Shown here piece after piece: positions 32,083 through 41,416 of a stretch of 64,000 nucleotides of DNA (position 1 is the first letter of the stretch; every line of letters begins with the position of its first letter). The notes under the pieces are model-generated. The model was given only the letters and a program-made list of their open reading frames with translations, was not told the origin of the DNA and made no database searches. Position numbers and translations under genes: made by a program. The stretch is from a virus. The DNA is taken from positions 92,270 to 156,269 of the IMG/VR virus record IMGVR_UViG_3300048838_001106; one strand, written 5' to 3'.

Positions 32083-32928
32083 TCAACCCTGCGCGTAGTC
32101 AAACCCTGCGCGTGCTCCCAGCCCGCCGCCTGCTATTCCACCTGCAGCGCTTCCGATGATTGAGCCGAGTCCTGAGCCTGTAGCGGCACCCAGTCCTGTG
32201 TTGGCGTAGTTCTTTCCGAACAAGCGTTCTTTTAGCGTAGGGTCTCGCATCAGATCGTAAGCCAGCCCAGCTCCGCCGCCGGCAAGACCTCCGAGGCCAC
32301 CTCCAAGCACACCTCCCGCGAGGCCGCCTCCAAGCGCACCTCCAAAGCCACCTGCCCCTGCAGCTACTCCTGCCAGCACACGGTTTCCAGGGTCTGCCAG
32401 CGCTGCGCCGCCTCCTGCAGCCAGCAGCGGGCTCAGGCCGCCCGCGATGCCGACGATGTTTCTGTCTTCCATTGCAAGCTTTTCGAGAAATGGGCGCCGA
32501 ACCGACGCCTGTTTCTTTCCTGCATAGGCGCCCTGCGCCATGTTATGTCCTGCACTTCCTCCCATGTATCCGCCAGCGACAGATCCCAGCGCTGCACCAC
32601 CCATGGCCCCAAGACCTGCACCAGCAGCTGCGGCACTATAGTCCTTTTCCCCGTCCCACCACTCATCCCACGTGGGGTCACGAAGAGCATCATAGGCCAG
32701 GCCGATGCCGCCGCCTAACAAGCCGCCTCCAACACCGCCAATGGCTGCGCCGCCGTACTGCCCTGCACCAGCCATGGCGCCAGAGGTTAGGCCAGATCCA
32801 ACGCGGGTTCCGGACGGTGCCAACATTGCTGACATAGGTGCGGCGCCCCACGGCCCAAGAGCGCCGCCTGCGAGGCCTACCAGTGTACTATCTTCAATAG
32901 CAATTTTTTCAAGAAATGGACGACGCAT
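32083..32928 (-). CDS. Gly-rich virion protein with an internal duplication
   Basis: This 281-residue protein has two copies of one unit of about 140 residues. Each begins RRPFLEK(I/L)A(I/M)ED (first copy at residue 2, second near 144) and continues with long Gly/Ala stretches (GGVGGGLLGGGIGLAYD; GGLAGGVLGGGLGGLAGG). A Trp/charged break (DPTWDEWWDGEKDYS) separates the hydrophobic parts in the first copy. The glycine-zipper pattern can insert into membranes or pack in helical bundles. A one-copy relative lies at 36606-37025. It sits between sheath and tube, so a tail or ejection role is possible. Confidence 0.72.
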   Translation of the reverse strand: MRRPFLEKIAIEDSTLVGLAGGALGPWGAAPMSAMLAPSGTRVGSGLTSGAMAGAGQYGGAAIGGVGGGLLGGGIGLAYDALRDPTWDEWWDGEKDYSAAAAGAGLGAMGGAALGSVAGGYMGGSAGHNMAQGAYAGKKQASVRRPFLEKLAMEDRNIVGIAGGLSPLLAAGGGAALADPGNRVLAGVAAGAGGFGGALGGGLAGGVLGGGLGGLAGGGAGLAYDLMRDPTLKERLFGKNYANTGLGAATGSGLGSIIGSAAGGIAGGGLGARAGFDYAQG

Positions 32929-32940
32929 GTTTCGTTTCCT

Positions 32941-35556
32941 TTAAGCTACAAGGCGCATTGTTACGCGATTAAGTGGAGCAGGAAGAGTGAGGTCCATCAT
33001 CACCTCTACATGGTCTCTCTGCCCTTCCAATACTTTTATGCTGGCCACACGACCTGCGATCAGCGGTGCGCCGATGCGCGGCATATCCATGCGTTGCAAC
33101 TGACGAGACCCTCCGTCCAGCGCTTCTTTCATCAACCCGATTGTCGAGTCAGTCACGTTGTATCGGCCGATGAAATCGTCAACAATGTCTTTGTAGAAGC
33201 GGCTGACATAGTCAAAGTTTTTGACCATGCTGAATTCGCCCGACTCTAGCGTTGAAACGTCAGTGGTGAGCTGGTGCACACAGTATGGCAGTGTGTTTGG
33301 CGTGTTCTGTGCGAACAGATAAATTCCAGAGTTGGACAGCGTTGTCAGCTGCGCCTCACTGAAGTAGCGAGAGGAGTGTCTGATCTCCGAAATGCCAGCA
33401 ATGCCAAGATTCGTAAAGCCTTGTTGTGGCGGCAAGCCCGCTGTCATCGCGCCGACAACAACAGCCATGTAGTAGCCGGGCAGGAAAGACTGCGTGCCGG
33501 TAGCGTTGTTCTGCACGCCAGACACCTTTACCTGGTCAGGCCACACAGCCAGTACTCTGCTCGAGCTGATAGACTCAGCGATGCTAATGAGCTCAGACAC
33601 CTGTCCTGGCTTGTCAAGCGTTCGAATAACGCGATAAGAGATGCCATCCTCGGACCCATAGTCGTCCTGCACAACGTCAGCGCCTACAGCCAGACGCACC
33701 TGGTTGTTCGACAACACCGCTGCGATAGGATACGTGAAAGTAAGAGTGGAGTAGTCATCTGCGGTCAGGACTGTAGGAGCAAGAGTCACTTCCAGCAGGT
33801 CACCTACAACCACACCGGAGTCCAGGAACGTACCAACCGAGTCTATCACGATGTGTCGTGTGCCGGTGATAAGCAGAGTTCCCCCTACGTCGTACAGTAC
33901 AGGCTCCTTGAATTTCGCCGACACAGTGTCATTAGCGGCCCAGATAACAGGCTCTGAGAGGGTGTACTCCATGAAACCCACGCCACCAGCGCTGATAGAC
34001 TCCACAAAGAACAGGTTGTCTCCACGGCTGCTAAGCCCGTCGTTGGCTACGTCAGCAAAGGTCAATTCTATTATTTTGAACTCGTGTGCAGGGTCGTAAT
34101 CAGCGTCAGGAACTGTCACAACGCCAGGAGCAACTATAGCCACTGTAGCTGCAGCTATTTCTATTGCGCCGAAGCTTGTCGAGGGCCGGTCGATCCACCA
34201 AGTGTTCCCGCCAGCACCGAACCACGTCTCACCGGTACCAATTGGTGCGGCAGTAGCAAGCCCTGTTAGTCCGTCCGTGGGACCAGTAAGCAACAGATAC
34301 TCCGGCACGTTAACGTCCGCACCGTACTGCACGAACACATCCCCGGCCAACACTGTTGACGTGTTTACGCCTACGTCTACAACGTAGTTGCTCAATGTTG
34401 CATCGTGCGTCGGCTCAGCGGTAGAGGCGTTAACGATGGTTTTTGTCACAGGCAACTGCCCAAGGTTTCCAATAAGTGATTTGTACTGCGACACTTCTGG
34501 AATGGCTGAGCCCTCAACAACAGTCTTCAGGGCTGCGATTACGGACAGGTCTTCTGTAAGAGGAACTAGAGCGTAGATGTCTTTGTAAGACTCTGTCTCT
34601 GCAGCCATCGCCTGGTATGCTTGCAGCCTGTCCAGGTCGCCATTCAGGTTGTCTCCGGTTATGCCGAAGTAGCTTATAGAACTGGTCGTGTTTTGCAGAG
34701 CAAGGTGTAGTGCCACAGCCAGAGGATTCCGTTCGTCAATTTTCCCGACGCTGGACTCGATTAGTCGCGCGTCACTTATCTCGCCTACAAGAGCCAGGTC
34801 CTGGCGCAGAGACTTGTACGCGAAATACATTTCGCCATACATGACTGTGGCAGCGGTGGTGGTACCAGGAAGCGTGACTGTGTGGTTGCCAAGGACTGTA
34901 ATCTGGTTGCCAGACACAACAATGTTGTCAGGACTGGTAGTTTCGACATGCGTCAGTCGCCGCTCGACTCGGTATTTTAGCCCAGTGAACGACGCGCCTA
35001 CATAAGGCACACCGTGAGCGTCCAGTCCGTCCTCGGCATACGCTGTAGACACAACGATATTTGTAGTGTCCACAGAGACTACAACACGCGTCACGACAGT
35101 TCCTGCATCGTCGGTGACCAGGATGTCTCCAGGCAACACGCCCGCCGCTTCAAAGTCAGTTGCGCTAGAAAACGTGTGCTCCATGTTAATCGTGTTGTCA
35201 TAAGCGCCGCCTTCACCAGCACTTCCTGGCACTAGAACGTAAGCCTCACTGAAGAACAACTTGACGGAGGATGCGTCCAACACAGCGCCCAAAACGTTGC
35301 CAGGAGCGTCGGACAAGACACTTGCAGTGGCACCTTCGACATACGGGTACACAGAGGCTTCGCCGCCTATGATGGCTGCCTGCACGTTAAACTTCGTGCC
35401 ATACTCGCCCCCTGAGGCTGCTGCAGCGTCACCAGGAGAGTCCATAAAGTGGTACGCGGGGCCAGCAATCAGAGTAACCAGGTCCGGCGTAGCAGCGGTG
35501 AAGTTCTGCTGTGCAAATTCTTGATATACGAGTACGAGCGGTCGTTGTGCAGCCAT
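32941..35556 (-). CDS. contractile tail sheath protein
   Basis: This 871-residue protein begins AAQRPLVLVYQEFAQQNF after Met, a typical sheath start. It has a variable strand-rich middle and a C-terminal sheath domain. That domain includes GISEIRHSSRYFSEAQLTTL, a FYKDIVDDFIGRYN-type helix and an end with LNRVTMRLVA. The arrangement is known from phage and contractile-injection sheath proteins, in which the C-terminal domains interlock between rings. GGAGAG is the ribosome site. Its length, above the roughly 660 residues of T4, leaves room for surface insertions. This is the main evidence for a myovirus. Confidence 0.85.
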   Translation of the reverse strand: MAAQRPLVLVYQEFAQQNFTAATPDLVTLIAGPAYHFMDSPGDAAAASGGEYGTKFNVQAAIIGGEASVYPYVEGATASVLSDAPGNVLGAVLDASSVKLFFSEAYVLVPGSAGEGGAYDNTINMEHTFSSATDFEAAGVLPGDILVTDDAGTVVTRVVVSVDTTNIVVSTAYAEDGLDAHGVPYVGASFTGLKYRVERRLTHVETTSPDNIVVSGNQITVLGNHTVTLPGTTTAATVMYGEMYFAYKSLRQDLALVGEISDARLIESSVGKIDERNPLAVALHLALQNTTSSISYFGITGDNLNGDLDRLQAYQAMAAETESYKDIYALVPLTEDLSVIAALKTVVEGSAIPEVSQYKSLIGNLGQLPVTKTIVNASTAEPTHDATLSNYVVDVGVNTSTVLAGDVFVQYGADVNVPEYLLLTGPTDGLTGLATAAPIGTGETWFGAGGNTWWIDRPSTSFGAIEIAAATVAIVAPGVVTVPDADYDPAHEFKIIELTFADVANDGLSSRGDNLFFVESISAGGVGFMEYTLSEPVIWAANDTVSAKFKEPVLYDVGGTLLITGTRHIVIDSVGTFLDSGVVVGDLLEVTLAPTVLTADDYSTLTFTYPIAAVLSNNQVRLAVGADVVQDDYGSEDGISYRVIRTLDKPGQVSELISIAESISSSRVLAVWPDQVKVSGVQNNATGTQSFLPGYYMAVVVGAMTAGLPPQQGFTNLGIAGISEIRHSSRYFSEAQLTTLSNSGIYLFAQNTPNTLPYCVHQLTTDVSTLESGEFSMVKNFDYVSRFYKDIVDDFIGRYNVTDSTIGLMKEALDGGSRQLQRMDMPRIGAPLIAGRVASIKVLEGQRDHVEVMMDLTLPAPLNRVTMRLVA

Positions 35557-35652
35557 TGTTTACTCTCCAGTGCGGTTCATGCGCGTTATCATGGACCAAT
35601 CAGGTTAAATGTTCAAGCTCCAACTGCGCAGCCTCGACACGGATCGCCTGTG

Positions 35653-36603
35653 CTAGGGCCAAGATGCGTAAGCCAGATTTTCTCTATTGTTCCAGGCGGT
35701 TGTATAATTGTCCGCGCCCAGGGAATAAGATCGATCCTGAGTGCCCACGTGCCGTCTGTAGATGTACCAACTGCCAAGAATTCTTTTTACGTAACCAGTG
35801 TAGACGTAATCACCGGTCTGTACAGGGTCGTTCGCCATAACGAACTCTTCAGGGGTGACCCAGCCTACGGCGTAGCTAGCATCAGACAACTTTGTTAGAA
35901 CTTGCCCTTCTGATCCACCAGGCGGTAGGTTGACAGGCCACATGACGGTGGTGCCAGAAATAGTCTCAGCACCAGGGTCGGCGCTGTCCGAGGACGCCAA
36001 ACTAGCGCTAGATACAGCTAACGAAGCACCCCTCAACACAGGGGATGCCTTAATGGTATACCAGCGGTGCTCCGCCGTTATTCTGAAGTCAACATAGGTA
36101 ACAAATTTGTGCTCATCGCGCGGATATGGCGCCACTGGACTCAGAACGACTGGGCCTATGTCTCTTAGAGTGAATGCGTGCGTTAGTTCTGGCAGTGTCA
36201 TGCTTATAGCGCTCTGCACTATGTCTCCCAGGATAGACGCTTCCCCATACGTCTGGCCTATGCATTCCAGGCGGATGTCAGTCTCCATAGCCCCGTATGA
36301 GTACTTACCGCCAGTTCGAAGCTCATTTACGTTGTTCTGGTCTCGATCGGCTAGCACATTTCGCGTGTGGATAACCGACCCACGTGTGACCACGATTGCT
36401 GGAGATTGGTTGGTCGTGCCTTTGGCTATGTTTAGCTCTGTGTCTATGAATATACCGGTGTCGGCCTCATTGTCTAAGTATCTCCACGGTGTCTTGTCGG
36501 TAGAGAATCGGTGCCGAAGAAAAGACGTGAACTTAGCCAGTATGTTGATAGGCGAGTTCTTGAACACCAGGTCAGAGGTGTGTGCTTGTGGGTTGTCCGC
36601 CAC
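35653..36603 (-). CDS. virion protein upstream of the sheath
   Basis: This 316-residue protein begins MADNPQAHTSDLVFKNSPIN. It has mixed strands and helices up to about residue 200. The later part (GGSEGQVLTKLSDASYAVGW, VTPEEF) resembles a short linker repeated in fibre and collar proteins. It lies between the RRPFLEK-type gene and the sheath gene. A tail terminator or collar role would fit its position. The first 100 residues (FTSFLRHRFSTDKTPWRYLD) have charged and aromatic surface residues but no catalytic motif. Confidence 0.65.
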   Translation of the reverse strand: MADNPQAHTSDLVFKNSPINILAKFTSFLRHRFSTDKTPWRYLDNEADTGIFIDTELNIAKGTTNQSPAIVVTRGSVIHTRNVLADRDQNNVNELRTGGKYSYGAMETDIRLECIGQTYGEASILGDIVQSAISMTLPELTHAFTLRDIGPVVLSPVAPYPRDEHKFVTYVDFRITAEHRWYTIKASPVLRGASLAVSSASLASSDSADPGAETISGTTVMWPVNLPPGGSEGQVLTKLSDASYAVGWVTPEEFVMANDPVQTGDYVYTGYVKRILGSWYIYRRHVGTQDRSYSLGADNYTTAWNNRENLAYASWP

Positions 36604-36605
36604 GC

Positions 36606-37025
36606 TTATCCTCTGAAGTGTCGAGGCGCAGCAGCGGAGGCGTCAGCATCGTGTCCTCGCATTCTGCGCAGAATTTCGGCACGGTCTTGCATGCGTTGCA
36701 GCTCCATTGCATGCTCAAATTTCTTTTTATGAGCAAGATCGACGCCAGCGTGCGCGCCGCCAAGACCGCCAAGCAAGCTGCCGATGGCCGCACCTGCGAG
36801 ACGTCCTTCGTTGTTTTCAAGCCGCTGTGTGCCTGGGATAGGGATATTGAAGAAGTTCCGGTGTGTCTGCGAGGCTACAAGGTCTCCGATACCCGCACCT
36901 ATCGCGCCACCCAACACGGCACCCGTAGCACCTCCTCCCGCACCGTATCCCTTACTCATTTCAGGGATGATTCCAGCAAAGTCATCTTGTGCTAGTTTTT
37001 CCAAGAATGGCCTTCGTTTATACAT
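36606..37025 (-). CDS. Gly-rich protein with RRPFLEKLA N-terminus
   Basis: This 139-residue protein begins MYKRRPFLEKLAQDDFAGII. It has a Gly/Ala hydrophobic segment (GAGGGATGAVLGGAIGAGIG), a short connection, another (LAGAAIGSLLGGLGGAHAG) and a basic helical tail. It is a single-copy relative of the duplicated 32083-32928 protein. The pattern F-L-E-K-(L/I)-A near the start may be a cleavage or assembly signal. Its start overlaps the neck-type gene by eight bases. It may be a head-tail or core protein. Confidence 0.68.
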   Translation of the reverse strand: MYKRRPFLEKLAQDDFAGIIPEMSKGYGAGGGATGAVLGGAIGAGIGDLVASQTHRNFFNIPIPGTQRLENNEGRLAGAAIGSLLGGLGGAHAGVDLAHKKKFEHAMELQRMQDRAEILRRMRGHDADASAAAPRHFRG

Positions 37026-37935
37026 GAGGTAGCTCCATCAAACTGTCTGACGTGACAGGCACTTTATACTTTATAGATGTTGAAGCAACTTCTGTACAGG
37101 TACAGAATTGCAAGACACGACGCCGCCTGAGACTGCTGATGTCAATGGCATTGACTTCCCAGCGTCTGTTCGAGTCAATCTCTACCAGGACGTCCTCTAT
37201 TTCGATTCGAGGAAAGTCGATGGTGTCTATCTTGGCGCGGATTATTTCTGTAGTACCAGCAGACTCTAGTGACGAAGACGTTGGAGATTCCGTGACTCTT
37301 CCCAGTGTTATGAATGCTGGGTAGTAGCCGCCAGTCCAACCTGTCCCGAAGCACGACAAACAATTAGACACGAGCACGTGCTTGGTCACGTGATCAAAGC
37401 ACACTGTGCAGCGCTCGCCGTAGTGTTTTCGCTTCAACACCGCGACTTCAACACCAGAGAAGTGCCGCAAGGCAACCATAGATCGACGTATCACATTGTT
37501 TTGCACTAACTGCAGGCGCTTGTCGATGCCTGAGCCTTTGCTAAACGTTGTGGCTGGCAGAGGACTAGCCGTGTCATTGACTGGCGCGAGACCAATAGCC
37601 TGCACCGACGTGTAGTGGGTCTGCTCGTTTCCGCGTGTGTCTGTCGGCGGACTATAGTGTGAGCGACCAGACGCGTCCGTTGCTTTTACACGGTACCATA
37701 TTTCGCGAGTAACAGACCACAGTGACGCCTCCGACGTTCCATTCTGCGCGTCCTCGAAGGTGTCTGTGTAGTAAACAGATAGCAAACCATTAGCCAATTC
37801 TAGCCACGGCCCGCCTGGGCTACCCGATCTTTCAATGGAGAAAGTGACTGCACTTGGAGATGCCGCGTTCACAGTCCATTGGACTAGAATCCATTTCGGG
37901 TACTGGTGCAGTGTGTGTACAATCCTTACATCCAC
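37018..37935 (-). CDS. virion protein with a Cys cluster, neck-type
   Basis: This 305-residue protein starts at a GTG. It begins with a strand-rich domain (DVRIVHTLHQYPKWILVQW; a fibronectin-like fold is possible). It then has GERCTVCFDHVTKHVL and NCLSCFGTGWTGGYYPA, two Cys pairs in the pattern CxxC...CxxCxGTGxxGGY. From memory, this pattern recurs in head-to-tail connection proteins of large phages. The C-terminal third is mixed. It lies upstream of the RRPFLEKLA gene and downstream of smaller neck genes. A metal-stabilised connector is a reasonable guess. Confidence 0.72.
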   Translation of the reverse strand: MDVRIVHTLHQYPKWILVQWTVNAASPSAVTFSIERSGSPGGPWLELANGLLSVYYTDTFEDAQNGTSEASLWSVTREIWYRVKATDASGRSHYSPPTDTRGNEQTHYTSVQAIGLAPVNDTASPLPATTFSKGSGIDKRLQLVQNNVIRRSMVALRHFSGVEVAVLKRKHYGERCTVCFDHVTKHVLVSNCLSCFGTGWTGGYYPAFITLGRVTESPTSSSLESAGTTEIIRAKIDTIDFPRIEIEDVLVEIDSNRRWEVNAIDISSLRRRRVLQFCTCTEVASTSIKYKVPVTSDSLMELPHV

Positions 37936-37938
37936 TTG

Positions 37939-38325
37939 TTATACCGCCGGTCCAGGACTTCCGTCTATGATCGCACCAGACCAGGGGCGATAAGCATCAT
38001 GCTCGTCCCATGTACTTGTAGGACTAGGGTCGGTGCTGTCGTACCCGACTTGAGGTTTTTTGCCGCGGTCGCGGTTTTGGTCCACTGTCTCGCTTACTGC
38101 TACTTCCTGGTCAAAAGCTGGACCTTCAGATGTCTTTACAACGTTTCTGGAAGGCTCACTAGCAATAGAGTCTTGGTGCTGAACATCGTGGAACATGTTT
38201 CGTATGCGATATGTCTGCTCTTGCGCCGTTTGAGGAACGTGAGCATACGATTCTGTTCGGCTGCTTTCTTCTTCCAGGAGGGCCCTTTTGATTAGGGCAA
38301 TCCCAAATGCTTGGCCTGGCGTCAC
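37939..38325 (-). CDS. small virion-run protein
   Basis: This 128-residue polar protein starts at a GTG behind AGGAGGT. It begins MTPGQAFGIALIKRALLEEE and has a disordered, charged middle. The start resembles the helical N-termini of several virion proteins in this phage. It overlaps the 38322 gene by four bases. No family is recognised, and its role in the neck or tail is only inferred from position. Confidence 0.6.
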   Translation of the reverse strand: MTPGQAFGIALIKRALLEEESSRTESYAHVPQTAQEQTYRIRNMFHDVQHQDSIASEPSRNVVKTSEGPAFDQEVAVSETVDQNRDRGKKPQVGYDSTDPSPTSTWDEHDAYRPWSGAIIDGSPGPAV

Positions 38326-38830
38326 TTAACACCTCCTACGCCAGAAAGAGTGGAGTTTGAGACTGGGGGCTCTGCCGTGTCCGATGCCTGACCCCTGTCA
38401 TTCAGACCGCGCCACGCAGATTCGACGCCGGCGGCGTTGTCAAATTCCTCCTCTGGATTGTACACACCGTCTGTCGGGTTTGTGTTGGACGCTGCGTATG
38501 GCCGGCGGGATGCCTCCCAGCTGACGGCCATAGCTATCTTCGACACAGCACGTATTGTGCGCCGTGCAGTCAACCCGTCCTTCTTTGCCTCTCGGAACGG
38601 GTCATGCTGCACGTAATGCGGCGTTTCTCCTCGAGCAACTTGTTCCTGGTACGTTTCCTCTGATGGCACCATCAGAATGTTGGAGGCCATTGTGTCTTCG
38701 AATCCTGGTATGAGCGGTGCGTAGTACGTAGCCGCACCCCTGTCCTGCAGCACCTTGTCTGATAGGCGCCGCCACACGTCTGTGCCAGGTTGTTTTGCCA
38801 CACTAAGAGCGCGGTCGACAATGTCGTCCA

Positions 38831-38831
<1 letters not shown>
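38322..38831 (-). CDS. small virion-run protein
   Basis: This 169-residue protein begins MDDIVDRALSVAKQPGTDVW. It has helical segments (KIAMAVSWEASRRPYAAS) and an acidic, probably disordered end. It sits between the polar 128-residue gene and the acidic poly-Asp gene, in an overlapping run with shared stop/start bases. No family is recognised. It may be part of the neck or head completion. Confidence 0.6.
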
Positions 38832-39217
<386 letters not shown>

Positions 39218-39227
39218 GAGAGTACCT

Positions 39228-39695
39228 TTAGGCAATGACGCGTCCACCGGAAGAAGACGTGGATATGAAGTTTGCAATTACCAGGTTCGGCACTACTGCT
39301 GCCGCTCCTACCACAACGCGCAGTAGCTGTGTGCGCAGGAACTCTCTGTTTACTATTTCCAGAGATGGCCCGGTACCGGAAGCGATAGGAACGTCTTGAG
39401 CAGGGTCATTGACCTGCCCTGCAATGCCTCCTGCGATGCCGGAAGTCATGTACAGAGTCCATGTCACATTGGAACCGCAGGATATGAACACGGTAGTACA
39501 AAACGGCGCGAATTTCTTAGCTACGGGATGCGGATCGAACAGGCCGCCACCGGGCGCCCCCAGTTCTGGCGTTTCGATCACGCCGCGTGTCGAGTTCCAC
39601 GTCTGAACTCCGCCATTTTCTACGCCGGTCATAGCGTGCGACACGGCAGTAGATTGTTGCATGCCGATAGCTACTGGTCCCAGTGTTACGTTCAT
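39228..39695 (-). CDS. putative virion protein
   Basis: This 155-residue protein begins MNVTLGPVAIGMQQSTAVSH. It is strand-rich (TTVFISCGSNVTWTLYMTSG), with Gly-rich and hydrophobic turns and a basic end. It lies between the connector-like gene and the acidic gene. It looks like a small beta-rich head, neck or tail protein. No family is recognised. Confidence 0.62.
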   Translation of the reverse strand: MNVTLGPVAIGMQQSTAVSHAMTGVENGGVQTWNSTRGVIETPELGAPGGGLFDPHPVAKKFAPFCTTVFISCGSNVTWTLYMTSGIAGGIAGQVNDPAQDVPIASGTGPSLEIVNREFLRTQLLRVVVGAAAVVPNLVIANFISTSSSGGRVIA

Positions 39696-39705
39696 TGGTT
39701 ATCTC

Positions 39706-40185
39706 TTAGCTGTGTTGGAATCTTGAAACGTTAGCGTACCCGCTGGACATCGTACCATAGCCCGACTCGAGATTGCGAGATGTTTTGAGCTCGCGCGCCT
39801 GCATCATGAAATCATTCTTCAGCTGAGCAGCTTGCGAGGCGTACAGCTGGTATTTGTCATCAAGACCTACCACCCCGAGCCCGTCCGTCTGGACCGAAAT
39901 TTGATTCCTCGCCTGCAAAAAAGACTCAGACAGCATCAACCACCTACATATGCCGGTAATCAGAAGGCCTTCTGGTAAATCCCGCCAGTGCACGCTTGTT
40001 ATTGGAGGCATGGCGTTGTAGTCGCTCATGGTCAGGCGTAGAGCTCCTCGGATTTCCCTGTCTGGGAATTGCACGTCATCTAGGAGCACGTTGTTCGGTA
40101 TGAAGTCGCGAAGGATCATACGACACATGTCGACTACTTCCTTCATTTCCTCATCGCTTATGTCAAATGTAGTGGACACCGCCAT
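39706..40185 (-). CDS. putative head-tail connector protein
   Basis: This 159-residue helical protein (EEMKEVVDMCRMILRDFIPN) contains REIRGALRLTMSDYNAMPPI and ESFLQARNQISVQTDGLGVV. Size and helical pattern fit head-completion or adaptor proteins placed after the capsid gene. The C-terminus is disordered (LESGYGTMSSGYANVS). Position in the neck region supports the call, but no family match is certain. It begins eight bases after the gene upstream ends. Confidence 0.65.
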   Translation of the reverse strand: MAVSTTFDISDEEMKEVVDMCRMILRDFIPNNVLLDDVQFPDREIRGALRLTMSDYNAMPPITSVHWRDLPEGLLITGICRWLMLSESFLQARNQISVQTDGLGVVGLDDKYQLYASQAAQLKNDFMMQARELKTSRNLESGYGTMSSGYANVSRFQHS

Positions 40186-40193
40186 ATGTCACC

Positions 40194-40793
40194 TCATGGA
40201 ATAGGGCCAGGAACTCCTACCTCTACTGCCACGGTAGTCAGTCCTGGCTTTGAAAATACTATCATGTAGGACATGCCTGGAGCTACAGTAACAGGAGCGG
40301 TCCAGTATCCTCGATGGTCGGTAGATGACAGGCCGTACGGCGGCACTAGATTCCTAAGATCGTACGCTGTTTTTTCGTACACGTAAACCCGAGCGCCCTC
40401 TACTGGGCCGCCGTCTTCGTCCACAAACTTGAACGCTTCAAAGCCGCCATAAGACTCGTGCAGATGTGCGACCTCTTCGAATGGATTTGGAAACACAACT
40501 CCGTTTACGACGTAAACACGAAGAACCTGGTCTGTAAACAGCTCATCTGTGTCGGCTGCTCGAGGCAGGATTACCCACACGCCTGTGAAGTCTGTGTCCA
40601 GTACCAGTAGCCACTCTCCAGGCTGGTCTGGATTCTCGGACATGGTCCACTTACCGTCCACCAATTGGTCAAAGCTTCTGTAGACACTATCTGAGTCCAG
40701 ATACAACCCTGTCTTGTCGTCACGCACGTAAGCGTAGTAAGACAGCGCCACGTCTATGTCGCTGCCGGGCGCGTATAAGCGGTAAGTGAACAT
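40194..40793 (-). CDS. virion protein with beta-sandwich-like domains
   Basis: This 199-residue protein begins MFTYRLYAPGSDIDVALSYY. It is rich in strands. The C-terminal part (EGARVYVYEKTAYDL, VEGARV, GYWTAPVTVAPGMSYMIVF, SKPGLTTVAVEV) resembles a carboxypeptidase-regulatory-like or Ig-like sandwich, common in phage surface and collar proteins. It lies in the neck block. No catalytic residues are seen. One GTTTACGACGTAAAC palindrome lies within it (40503-40517). Confidence 0.62.
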   Translation of the reverse strand: MFTYRLYAPGSDIDVALSYYAYVRDDKTGLYLDSDSVYRSFDQLVDGKWTMSENPDQPGEWLLVLDTDFTGVWVILPRAADTDELFTDQVLRVYVVNGVVFPNPFEEVAHLHESYGGFEAFKFVDEDGGPVEGARVYVYEKTAYDLRNLVPPYGLSSTDHRGYWTAPVTVAPGMSYMIVFSKPGLTTVAVEVGVPGPIP

Positions 40794-40806
40794 TGTACCA
40801 ACTCAC

Positions 40807-41343
40807 TTATTTTGCAGAAAGGTAATCTTCGTAGGCGTCTTCGAGCGCTTTTTTTGTCGAAGAGTCGGCATCATCAATGCCGAGAGCTTTCAAGTAGTCG
40901 ATCTGCTCTTCCTTCTTCAGGAGCCGGAAATTGGTGATGGACAGCAGGTCTTCCCCTTCCGATTTTTCCAAGTTCTCCTCTGGACCAGCCACGGCTGGGG
41001 CATCTGGCAGCACGTCTGTGGTCGGTGCTGGCGAGCCTTCCGCCGCAGCTTCGGCCGGCGCCGGCACTGCTTCTGCAGGCAGTTGCACTTTTTTCGCCAC
41101 TGCGACTTCTTTTTTCAGCGCAGCAGCTACCTTTACAACGCCACTAATCGAGTGCCTGCTCCCGTGCTTGACCGCAAACTCAGAGTCAGCCATTAGACTC
41201 AGATTTCCAGAAGACCGCAGCGTCTGAACGTCTGTGTGCGCAGCTTGTGCCGCGGTTACAGGCTTTGCCGCTTGCGCGTTTAGTGTGATACCAAGCCCTG
41301 GGAGTACCAGGCGTGCAGATGTTAAGTTTTTGATGATGGGCAT
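40807..41343 (-). CDS. virion protein after the capsid terminator
   Basis: This 178-residue protein begins MPIIKNLTSARLVLPGLGIT. It has a strand-rich start, then a long Ala/Pro/Glu-rich linker (PAEAVPAPAEAAAEGSPAPT) and an acidic helical C-terminus (NFRLLKKEEQIDYLKALGID). The terminator after the capsid gene lies just upstream of its start, so it may be made at a lower level than the capsid. No promoter is seen between. The role is probably a minor head or neck protein. Confidence 0.62.
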   Translation of the reverse strand: MPIIKNLTSARLVLPGLGITLNAQAAKPVTAAQAAHTDVQTLRSSGNLSLMADSEFAVKHGSRHSISGVVKVAAALKKEVAVAKKVQLPAEAVPAPAEAAAEGSPAPTTDVLPDAPAVAGPEENLEKSEGEDLLSITNFRLLKKEEQIDYLKALGIDDADSSTKKALEDAYEDYLSAK

Positions 41344-41361
41344 AGATCACTCCGTAGGGTC

Positions 41362-41391
41362 AAAAAAAAAAAGAGGCCGAAGCCTCTTTTT
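41362..41391 (-). terminator. strong terminator after the capsid gene
   Basis: On the - strand, AAGAGGC, loop TTCG, GCCTCTT is followed by about ten T residues. It sits right after the major capsid gene. The TTCG tetraloop makes the hairpin very stable. It probably sets the capsid gene apart from downstream tail genes. Confidence 0.9.
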
Positions 41392-41416
41392 ACACGAAAA
41401 CAAGAGATTATCAATC

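Noticed and set aside
33274-33957. A 227-residue + strand frame opposite the sheath gene
   Set aside because: It is a shadow of the sheath coding sequence with no start signal.
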